Assembly (NCBI GenBank): GCA_019419485.1
Contig: DXZV01000114.1
Coordinates: 1-5,985, forward strand
Reading direction: 5' to 3'
Length of the DNA stretch: 5,985 nt
Source of the DNA: Collinsella sp.
Lineage (GTDB): Bacteria; Actinomycetota; Coriobacteriia; Coriobacteriales; Coriobacteriaceae
The notes under the pieces are model-generated. The model was not told the origin of the DNA. It did no database searches and worked only from the letters and a program-made list of their open reading frames with translations. Every line of letters begins with the position of its first letter. The stretch's first letter is position 1. This document shows, one piece after another, positions 1 to 5,064 of this stretch. Position numbers and translations under genes: made by a program.

Positions 1-428
1 TTATCGAGGCTTGCGACCTCGGCGGCCTGATCGCTCTCGACCACCGGGGCAGCAGGCTGCGTGGGATCGGGAATAGCGGCAAAGAGACCGGACTGCGCAG
101 GCTGAGGAACCGGCGTCGCAGGGGCCATGGGGTCGGGAACGCCGGCCATGGTAGGCTGCGGCGTGGCGGCGCCAGCCTGAGGCTGCTCCACGCGAGCGGT
201 CACGGCCTGAACGGGCTCAAAACCCGCCGTGCCGGAAAGCGCGACATCGCTGGTGGGATTGTAGGCAAAGGGATCGGATGCCGGCTGTGCCTGATCTGCC
301 GGCTGAGCGGGGGCCTGAGCAACAGGCTGGCCCTCTGAATCCGGAGTGGCGAAACGACTGCCCTGGACGCCCGTCTGCGTCTTGGGGGCATCATCGCCCG
401 CACCGGAGGTACGGAAGTGGTTACCCAC
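1..428 (-). CDS. Pro/Ala/Gln-rich protein of unknown function, N-terminal part (3' end outside window)
   Basis: An open minus-strand frame of 142 codons runs from a GTG at 428-426 to the left edge with no stop. The GTG is preceded by AAGGAG at 439-434 with a 5-base gap, which decides the start. The protein begins MGNHFRTSGAGDD and then becomes low-complexity, dominated by Pro, Ala, Gln, Asp and Thr. Loose repeats of an 'aromatic or hydrophobic residue - Pro - Asp/Ser - Pro' kind occur, such as SDPFAYNP, VPDPMAPATP and IPDPTQPAAP. No signal peptide, membrane helix or catalytic motif is visible in this part. The composition suggests a disordered cytoplasmic N-terminal region ahead of a folded or membrane domain that would lie beyond the window. 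I do not recognise the family. An extended -10 element lies about 40 bases upstream, so it is probably transcribed separately from the transketolase operon. The reading frame itself is well supported by the start signals and the lack of stops. Confidence 0.72.
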   Translation of the reverse strand, partial: MGNHFRTSGAGDDAPKTQTGVQGSRFATPDSEGQPVAQAPAQPADQAQPASDPFAYNPTSDVALSGTAGFEPVQAVTARVEQPQAGAATPQPTMAGVPDPMAPATPVPQPAQSGLFAAIPDPTQPAAPVVESDQAAEVASLD

Positions 429-433
429 TGGTG

Positions 434-439
434 CTCCTT
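434..439 (-). promoter_or_regulatory. Shine-Dalgarno of the GTG-started gene
   Basis: AAGGAG on the minus strand, five bases before the GTG at 428. It is the main reason for accepting a GTG start here. No in-frame ATG has a comparable site. Confidence 0.7.
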
Positions 440-473
440 ATCGTCGTGCGTTTAAACTACATGAGCGCTTTGT

Positions 474-482
474 ATTTTAGCA
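474..482 (-). promoter_or_regulatory. Putative extended -10 promoter for the Pro/Ala-rich gene
   Basis: On the minus strand the sequence reads TGCTAAAAT, an extended -10 (TGn followed by TAAAAT, five of six matches to TATAAT). No good -35 hexamer lies 16-18 bases upstream, which is tolerable for an extended -10. Transcription would start near 467, giving a leader of about 38 bases that contains the Shine-Dalgarno site. This is a consensus match by eye only. Confidence 0.4.
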
Positions 483-533
483 GCATTAGCTTTACTGCAC
501 ATAAGAAGCATGGCGGGGTTTGGGTCTCACCGA

Positions 534-657
534 CCGGGCGCAGGGTTACCTCCCAAATCGTCCTCGCGCATGGCCGGCATTTGTCCTGCTCCTGCGGAGC
601 TGCGGACAAACGCCGGCCTGCGCCGCGGAAAGATTTGGGAGGTAACCCTGCGCCCGG
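534..657. repeat. Long imperfect inverted repeat able to form a cruciform or RNA hairpin
   Basis: The outer arms 534-559 and 632-657 are perfect reverse complements over 26 bases. The pairing continues inward after a poorly matched stretch of 12-13 bases: 572-586 (starting GGCCGGC) pairs with 604-618 with a single A/C mismatch at 579/611. The tip contains GCTCC-TGC-GGAGC at 589-601. The whole element is about 124 bases and folds into one long rod. It has no T-run at either end, so it does not look like an ordinary terminator, and no transposase or obvious target-site duplication flanks it. One arm carries GGGAGGT and the other its complement ACCTCCC, so a strong ribosome-binding-like sequence would be buried in the stem. 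It most resembles a REP/BIME-like or MITE-like dispersed repeat, but copy number cannot be judged from one window. Confidence 0.8.
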
Positions 658-683
658 CCTGCGGCTACTATGGGGCCGACGCA

Positions 684-736
684 CCAACTTGAGATGCTGC
701 GCATACAAAGTTGGAAGGGTCTGAATTGCACTTTGT
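684..736. repeat. Overlapping, mutually exclusive small inverted repeats
   Basis: CCAACTT at 684-690 is complementary to AAGTTGG at 708-714, with a second nested pair ATGC/GCAT at 694-697 and 701-704 around a TGC loop. ACAAAGT at 705-711 is also complementary to ACTTTGT at 730-736. The middle segment can therefore pair with only one partner at a time. Whether the region is transcribed is unknown. The arms are short enough that chance is possible. Confidence 0.35.
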
Positions 737-800
737 TGGGATGGGCCCGTTTCCCCATGGGAACTTTGCTTGGCAGGACTCTAATTTAAATTCAGCATAA

Positions 801-831
801 ACAGGGGCGCCCTCTTTGAGGACGCCCCTGT
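801..831 (-). terminator. Hairpin terminator of the transketolase operon
   Basis: The arms ACAGGGGCG (801-809) and CGCCCCTGT (823-831) pair perfectly, followed inward by one mismatch and CCTC/GAGG closing a three-base loop. The hairpin starts 48 bases beyond the TAA of the C-terminal transketolase gene. The T-run on the minus strand is short (TTTATG), so termination may be less than complete. No plus-strand gene would use it. Confidence 0.75.
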
Positions 832-878
832 TCTGGCTTGTTTGCGGTTGTCGACGCGATACTTTGCCTCGTCTTGCC

Positions 879-1820
879 TTATGCCAAGAACTCCTTGGTG
901 GTCGCCACGATGTTGGCGGCGTCCAGGCCGTACTTGTGCAGGAGCTCGGCACCCGGGCCGGACTCGCCGAAGGTGTCGTTGACGCCAATCTTCTTGAGCG
1001 GCGTCGGGCACTGCTCACACAGGACGTCGGCAACGGCGCTGCCCAGGCCACCGATCACAGAGTGCTCCTCGACGGTCACGACGTGGCCGGTCTTGGTGGC
1101 GCTCTTGACGATCAGGTCGGCATCGATGGGCTTGATGGTGTGCATGTTGATGACCTCGGCGTCGATGCCCTCGGCAGCGAGCTGCTCGGCGGCCTCGAGA
1201 GCCTCGCCGACCATCAGGCCGCAGGCGATGATGGTCACATCGGCGCCCTCGCGCATGACAATACCCTTACCCAACTCGAACTTGTAGGTCTCGGGGTCGT
1301 TGATAACCGGCGAGGCCAAACGGGCGAAGCGCATGTACACCGGACCGTCGCACTCGTAGGCGGCGCGCGTCACGGCGCGGGCCTCCACGTCGTCGGCGGG
1401 AACAATTACGGTCATGCCGGGGATGACGCGCATGAGGGCGATATCCTCGCAGCACTGGTGCGTGGCGCCGTCCTCGCCCACCGAGATGCCGGCGTGCGTG
1501 GCACCGATCTTAACGTTGAGGTGCGGGTAGCCGATGGAGTTGCGGACCTGCTCAAAGGCGCGACCGGCAGCGAACATGGCAAAGGTACTCGCGAAGGCAA
1601 CACGACCAGTGGTCGCGATACCGGCGGCGACGCCCATCAGGTTGCTCTCGGCAATGCCCACATCGAAGAAGCGGTCGGGGCAAGCGGCCTTAAACTTACC
1701 GGTCTGCGTGGCGGCGGCCAGGTCGGCGTCGAGGACCACAAAGTCATCGTGCTCGTTGGCGAGCTCGACGAGGGCCTCGCCGTAGCTTACACGCGTGGCG
1801 ATTTTCTTGACGTCTGCCAT
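879..1820 (-). CDS. Transketolase, C-terminal subunit
   Basis: This 313-residue protein carries the pyrimidine-binding and C-terminal domains of a transketolase that is encoded as two polypeptides. With the N-terminal subunit it would transfer two-carbon ketol units between sugar phosphates in the cytoplasmic non-oxidative pentose phosphate pathway. The pyrimidine-binding domain covers about residues 5-170. It includes GIAESN (55-60), whose Glu58 matches the glutamate that activates thiamine diphosphate, and THAGISVGEDGATHQ (108-122), with the conserved substrate- and cofactor-side histidines. The C-terminal domain follows from about 185 to 310, with VTVEEHSVIGGLG at 248-260. The ATG at 1820 is chosen because AGGAG lies seven bases upstream, inside the end of the preceding gene, and only one base separates the two genes. 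A longer in-frame extension upstream is just a shadow of the N-subunit gene. It ends in TAA. An alternative within the family is a transketolase specialised for another sugar, such as the apulose-4-phosphate type. Confidence 0.95.
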   Translation of the reverse strand: MADVKKIATRVSYGEALVELANEHDDFVVLDADLAAATQTGKFKAACPDRFFDVGIAESNLMGVAAGIATTGRVAFASTFAMFAAGRAFEQVRNSIGYPHLNVKIGATHAGISVGEDGATHQCCEDIALMRVIPGMTVIVPADDVEARAVTRAAYECDGPVYMRFARLASPVINDPETYKFELGKGIVMREGADVTIIACGLMVGEALEAAEQLAAEGIDAEVINMHTIKPIDADLIVKSATKTGHVVTVEEHSVIGGLGSAVADVLCEQCPTPLKKIGVNDTFGESGPGAELLHKYGLDAANIVATTKEFLA

Positions 1821-1821
1821 C

Positions 1822-2652
1822 CTAGAGCTCCTCTCCGGCGGCCGTGAGCTCTGCCATGGCCTGCTCAAACTGTTCATCGTTGGGGGCCTTGCCGTGCCAG
1901 CCAACCTGGTTCTCCATAAAGGACACGCCCTTGCCCTTTGTGGTCTCGGCGATAATGGCGGTCGGCTGCCCCTTGGTGGCGCGAGCCTCGGCAAAGGCGG
2001 CGCGGATCTGGTCGAAGTCGTTGCCGTCGGCGAGCTCAACCACGTGGAACTTGAACGCGCGGAACTTGTCGGCGAGCGGCATGGGGTCGTTGACCTCCTC
2101 GACGGGACCGTCAATCTGAAGGCCGTTGTGGTCGACGATCACGCAGAGGTTATCGAGCTGCTGGTTGCCGGCAAACATGGCGGCCTCCCAGACCTGGCCC
2201 TCCTCGCTCTCGCCATCACCCAGCAGGGCGTACGTGCGATAAGTATCGCCCCAGTGCTTGGCGGCAACGGCCATGCCCACGGCGGCGGAAATGCCCTGGC
2301 CGAGCGAGCCGGTGGACATGTCGACGCCCGGGGTGTCGTTCATGTTGGGGTGACCCTGCAGGTGGCTGCCGATGTGGCGCAGCGTCTCAAGATCCTCCTT
2401 GGGGAAGAACCCGCGCTCGGCGAGCACGGCGTACAGGCCCGGAGCGCAATGGCCCTTGGAGAGCACAAAACGGTCGCGATCGGCCTTGCGGGGATCGGAC
2501 GGGTCGACGTTCATTTCCTCAAAGTACAGATAGGTCATGATGTCGGCAGCACCGAGCGAACCGCCCGGATGGCCGGACTTGGCAGCGTGCACGCCGGTGA
2601 CGATGCCCTTCCTTACCTCGTTGGCAACCTTTTTGAGCTCTTCGTCGCTCAT
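1822..2652 (-). CDS. Transketolase, N-terminal (thiamine diphosphate-binding) subunit
   Basis: This 276-residue protein matches the first third to half of a full-length transketolase (about 650 residues). Visible motifs are SGHPGGSLG (26-34), the LSKGH segment (64-68), STGSLGQG (113-120) and the thiamine diphosphate/Mg motif, beginning GDGESEEGQVWEA at 145 and closing with DHN at 174-176. Asp146 and Asn176 are the expected metal ligands. The protein cannot act alone, because the activating glutamate is in the partner encoded just downstream. The ATG at 2652 has AAAGGA seven bases upstream. The stop is TAG at 1824-1822, and the partner gene starts after a single base, so translation is probably coupled and the two subunits made in equal amounts. 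Split transketolases are common in Actinobacteria and Firmicutes. The substrate range cannot be told from sequence. Confidence 0.95.
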   Translation of the reverse strand: MSDEELKKVANEVRKGIVTGVHAAKSGHPGGSLGAADIMTYLYFEEMNVDPSDPRKADRDRFVLSKGHCAPGLYAVLAERGFFPKEDLETLRHIGSHLQGHPNMNDTPGVDMSTGSLGQGISAAVGMAVAAKHWGDTYRTYALLGDGESEEGQVWEAAMFAGNQQLDNLCVIVDHNGLQIDGPVEEVNDPMPLADKFRAFKFHVVELADGNDFDQIRAAFAEARATKGQPTAIIAETTKGKGVSFMENQVGWHGKAPNDEQFEQAMAELTAAGEEL

Positions 2653-2859
2653 TGTGCCTTCCTTTCATCCTCTTTAGACAAGATGCGCACGGCACCGAAG
2701 GTAATCCCAACACAGCCGCAATGCACGTACGTCATTCATTATGCTGGAAACTGATGGCTTTACCAGAGTTTTTATCATTATTTGAACAATTTAGCAGGCA
2801 GAACCGCTGATGAAACGGTTTATCAATGTGAACGTCTTTTGGATGGAACGCGGTCGCCC
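2653..2859. other. Spacer between the YitT-family gene and the transketolase operon
   Basis: These 207 bases are AT-richer than the genes, especially 2766-2796. They contain a weak hairpin downstream of the YitT-family gene (AACCG at 2802-2806 with CGGTT at 2816-2820, no T-run) and the possible transketolase promoter. I see no strong intrinsic terminator for the YitT-family gene, so some read-through into the transketolase operon is possible. Confidence 0.5.
2738..2765 (-). promoter_or_regulatory. Possible promoter of the transketolase operon
   Basis: CATAAT at 2743-2738 (five of six to the -10 consensus) lies in the AT-richer spacer. A poor -35-like TGGTAA sits 16 bases upstream at 2765-2760. 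The implied start near 2731 overlaps an ACGTACGT palindrome (2725-2732), which could be an operator. The leader would be about 80 bases. The -35 match is weak and this call is tentative. Confidence 0.3.
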
Positions 2860-3750
2860 CTACGCGCTAATGTCCTTGAATCCCTCGCCGAAGGCTTCCG
2901 TAACGTCAGCGACCGTCACAATGGCGTGAGGATCGCGCTCGCGCACGATCGTCTTGAGGGTATTGAGCTCTCGACGGCTCACGATGACCATGATCACCGG
3001 CTTCTCGGCACCCGAATACATGCCAGTCGCCTTAAACTTGGTACAACCACGACCCAGGCCATACATAATATCGGCAGCGATATCAGGGAACTTGTCCGAG
3101 ATGATGAGTACCATACGGCGTTTGTTGCCACCATCGACCACGGCATCGATCACGTAGCCGCTAATGACCATCGAAAGGCCTGCATATAGTGCATTTTCGA
3201 TTGAAAAGACCGGAGCCGACAGCGCACATACGGCAACATCGATCGCCATGACGGTCGAGCCCACGGGCAGCGAGGTATTACGCGAGATGATTTGGCCAAT
3301 CGTGTCCGAGCCGCCGGTGTTGGCGCCGGCGCGCAGCACCATGCCATAACCGATGCCCGTGATGATGCCGCCCCACATAGCGGGCAGCATCAGATCGGCA
3401 TGTGCCAGCGGCGCCACAAACGGAGCGAACAGGTCGGTGAAAAAGCCCAGCAGCACAAAGCCTGTCGCCGTCTGCACCACGTAGAACATGCCGCCCTCGC
3501 GCATAACGACCAGCAGCAGCAAGGCGTTCATCACGATCGTCTGAATACCAACGGGAAGCGATAGACCGCGCGATGCGCCGACCGCCTGGATAATGGTGGC
3601 AAGGCCCGTAACGCCACCGGCAGCAAGGCCGTTAGGAATCAAAAACAGGTCGGTCGCAATAGCGGCCAGAGCGCACCCCAACATAATCTGGGGCAGGTCG
3701 TGAAAGAAGTTCATCGAAAGAATGCGCTTAATGTCCAGACGATATGCCAT
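2860..3750 (-). CDS. YitT-family integral membrane protein (YitT membrane domain plus DUF2179)
   Basis: This 296-residue protein has the layout of the YitT family. A membrane part has hydrophobic segments at about 22-36, 42-58, 68-84, 90-108, 121-139, 164-183 and 188-204. A soluble C-terminal domain of the DUF2179 type follows at about 213-292 (for example GLGRGCTKFKATGMYSG at 231-247 and HAIVTVADVTEAFGEGF at 275-291). Family hallmarks are the LIPNGLAAGGVTG segment (37-49) and LRAGANTGGSDTIGQI (139-154). It would sit in the cytoplasmic membrane with the C-terminal domain probably inside. Its substrate is not established, and transport is only inferred for the family. The ATG at 3750 is preceded by GGGAGG at 3760-3755. 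An in-frame GTG at 3774 would add eight residues, but lies inside a terminator hairpin and has no binding site of its own. It ends in TAG. It is monocistronic or weakly linked to its neighbours. Confidence 0.9.
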   Translation of the reverse strand: MAYRLDIKRILSMNFFHDLPQIMLGCALAAIATDLFLIPNGLAAGGVTGLATIIQAVGASRGLSLPVGIQTIVMNALLLLVVMREGGMFYVVQTATGFVLLGFFTDLFAPFVAPLAHADLMLPAMWGGIITGIGYGMVLRAGANTGGSDTIGQIISRNTSLPVGSTVMAIDVAVCALSAPVFSIENALYAGLSMVISGYVIDAVVDGGNKRRMVLIISDKFPDIAADIMYGLGRGCTKFKATGMYSGAEKPVIMVIVSRRELNTLKTIVRERDPHAIVTVADVTEAFGEGFKDISA

Positions 3751-3754
3751 GCTG

Positions 3755-3762
3755 CCTCCCTC
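3755..3762 (-). promoter_or_regulatory. Shine-Dalgarno of the YitT-family gene
   Basis: GAGGGAGG on the minus strand, four bases before the ATG at 3750. It decides that start over the upstream GTG at 3774. It immediately follows the T-run of a terminator hairpin with no gap. Confidence 0.75.
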
Positions 3763-3791
3763 AAAAAAGCGCACCCCATCGGATGCGCTTT
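3763..3791 (-). terminator. Strong intrinsic terminator between prfB and the YitT-family gene
   Basis: On the minus strand AAAGCGCATCC (3791-3781) pairs over 11 positions, one of them a T-G wobble, with GGGTGCGCTTT (3776-3766), closing a GATG loop. Six T residues follow (3768-3763). This is the textbook form of a Rho-independent terminator for the secA-prfB transcript. It touches the ribosome binding site of the next gene, so any transcript that includes a normal leader for that gene must also contain the hairpin. Confidence 0.85.
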
Positions 3792-3915
3792 GAACTTCTT
3801 CTTGTATTCGATTCTACCGATTCGCCGGACAAAAACCACCCCTGCGCAGGGTTTATTCCGAATACAAACCCGTCCAACCGTTGGGCTTAGCATCGGCTTG
3901 AAGCCGCCCGATGTT
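3792..3915. other. Palindrome-rich spacer downstream of prfB
   Basis: Between the prfB stop and the terminator lie several inverted repeats: CATCGG/CCGATG at 3891-3896 and 3908-3913 (with an alternative CGGC-TTGAA-GCCG core), CCAAC/GTTGG at 3874-3884, and the perfect 12-base palindrome CCCTGCGCAGGG at 3840-3851. On the minus strand the last is followed by GTGGTTTTTG, so it could act as a first, weaker terminator. A TAGAAT hexamer at 3816-3811 could be a -10 for the YitT-family gene, but no -35 accompanies it. Confidence 0.5.
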
Positions 3916-5064
3916 TTAGATCTCCGAGCCTTCTACATCGGCGTTGCCGGTAGCCCAACGGTGATAGCCAATCACAAACGGATCCAAATCGCCATCGTCA
4001 AGAACTGCCTCGACGTTGCTGGTCTCAACGCCCGTGCGTAGGTCCTTAACCATCTGATACGGGTAGAGCACGTAGCTGCGGATCTGGTTGCCAAAACCAA
4101 TCGTGGTCTTGGGCCCGCGGATCTCATCCAGGGCCTCGGCGCGCTTCTCGAGCTCAATCTCGTACAGGCGAGCCTTGAGGATCTGCATGCACGCGGCCTT
4201 GTTCTGGATCTGGCTGCGCTCGTTTTGGCAGGTGACCACAATGCCGCTGGGGAAATGCGTCACGCGCACGGCGGAGTCGGTGGTGTTAACGCCCTGACCG
4301 CCCGGGCCGCTCGCGTGGTACACGTCCACGCGGATGTCATCGGGACTGATTTCGATGTCGATATCATCGGGTAGCACGGGGATGACCTCGACGCCGGCAA
4401 ACGTGGTCTGGCGGCGCTTCTTGTCGTCGGTGGGGCTAATGCGAACCAAGCGGTGGACGCCGGCCTCGGCGCGCAGCATGCCAAATGCGTCCTTGCCCTC
4501 GACGGTAAAGGTCGCGCGGTCGATGCCGATGACCTCGGCTGCGGGACAGTCGTTGATGGTGACCTTCCAGCCGCGACGCTGGCAGTACTTCATGTACATC
4601 TTAAAGAGCATGAAGGTCCAGTCCTGGGCCTCCAGACCACCCTGTCCGGGCTTGATGGTCACAATGGCATCGCCGTGATCGAACTCACCGGTAAACCAGC
4701 TCGAAAGCTCAAGCTCATCGATGACACGTGCCAGGCGCTCAGCCGTGGCTGTAGCCTCCTCACGAAGGGCGGCGGCGTCGGGGTCATCCCCCATCTCCTC
4801 GGCAAGCTCCAGCGCCGCGCGGGCGTCAGATAGCTCGCCGCGCGCGTTGTCCACGGCAGCGATATCTTCCTTGGTGCGCGCGATTTCCTCCATGGCGGCA
4901 CGGGCGGCGTCGGCGTCATCCCAAAAGCCGGGGGCCACGCTTTTGGCCTCGAGCTCGGTCACGCGCGTGCGCTTTTCGTCCAAGTGGAGATACGACTCGA
5001 CCTCACCGAGCCGGTCCGCAAACGCGTCCAGCTCGGCGGGCGTTACCTCTAAAGCCTCAGCCAT
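3916..5064 (-). CDS. prfB: Peptide chain release factor 2 (RF2)
   Basis: This 382-residue class I release factor should recognise UGA and UAA in the ribosomal A site and trigger release of the finished protein. A helical N-terminal domain spans about 1-120. The codon-recognition and catalytic domains follow, with VHRLVRISPTDDKKRRQTTF at 203-222 and the peptidyl-tRNA hydrolysis motif GGQ at 255-257 within ASGPGGQGVNTTDSAVR. The position four before GGQ is Ala251, the common residue there, not the Thr found in E. coli K-12. Two things stand out. The gene is one uninterrupted frame through the region (YLHLDEKR, 25-32) where many bacteria have an in-frame UGA and a +1 shift, so frameshift autoregulation is absent. 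The stop-recognition tripeptide also reads SPT (210-212), not the usual SPF. The ATG overlaps the secA stop by one base (TAATG), with AGGA seven bases upstream. The stop is TAA. Confidence 0.97.
   Translation of the reverse strand: MAEALEVTPAELDAFADRLGEVESYLHLDEKRTRVTELEAKSVAPGFWDDADAARAAMEEIARTKEDIAAVDNARGELSDARAALELAEEMGDDPDAAALREEATATAERLARVIDELELSSWFTGEFDHGDAIVTIKPGQGGLEAQDWTFMLFKMYMKYCQRRGWKVTINDCPAAEVIGIDRATFTVEGKDAFGMLRAEAGVHRLVRISPTDDKKRRQTTFAGVEVIPVLPDDIDIEISPDDIRVDVYHASGPGGQGVNTTDSAVRVTHFPSGIVVTCQNERSQIQNKAACMQILKARLYEIELEKRAEALDEIRGPKTTIGFGNQIRSYVLYPYQMVKDLRTGVETSNVEAVLDDGDLDPFVIGYHRWATGNADVEGSEI

Larger units (their letters stand above)
429..878. other. 450-base region without a credible gene
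   Basis: This stretch separates the transketolase operon from the Pro/Ala-rich gene. From high to low coordinates it holds the operon terminator (801-831), a segment with small overlapping inverted repeats (684-736), a long inverted repeat (534-657) and the promoter and leader of the leftmost gene (434-482). Short open frames cross the inverted repeat on both strands. They lack ribosome binding sites and recognisable protein sequence, so I do not call them genes. Confidence 0.75.

Noticed and set aside
534..657. Inverted repeat as a bidirectional terminator
   Set aside because: Neither end has a T-run, the arms are far longer than usual, and the transketolase operon already has its own terminator at 801-831.
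534..657. Inverted repeat as a CRISPR, IS end pair or retron RNA
   Set aside because: There is only one inverted pair and no spaced direct repeats, no transposase between or beside the arms, and no reverse transcriptase gene nearby.
278..724. Plus-strand frame crossing the inverted repeat
   Set aside because: It overlaps the opposite Pro/Ala-rich gene, runs through both arms of the repeat and has no convincing ribosome binding site or protein similarity.
457..758. Short minus-strand frames across the inverted repeat
   Set aside because: They are read from the repeat arms themselves, giving similar Arg/Pro/Gly-rich peptides from both strands, as expected of a palindrome rather than a gene.
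816..1847. Long plus-strand open frame opposite the C-terminal transketolase gene
   Set aside because: It is the antisense shadow of a clear GC-rich gene, has His/Gly/Asp/Val-rich nonsense composition and lacks family motifs.
1821..2114. In-frame upstream extension of the C-terminal transketolase subunit
   Set aside because: The added residues are a Ser/Arg/Pro-rich shadow of the N-subunit gene, while the ATG at 1820 has a good binding site and starts the conserved domain.
1795..2754. Long plus-strand open frame opposite the N-terminal transketolase gene
   Set aside because: It is antisense to a conserved enzyme gene and its protein has no recognisable domain. Codon bias of the true gene keeps the opposite frame open.
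2802..2820. Hairpin after the YitT-family gene as its terminator
   Set aside because: The stem is only five pairs with a nine-base loop and no T-run on the minus strand.
3751..3774. GTG start adding eight residues to the YitT-family protein
   Set aside because: The codon lies in the terminator stem and has no binding site, whereas the ATG at 3750 has GGGAGG at correct spacing.
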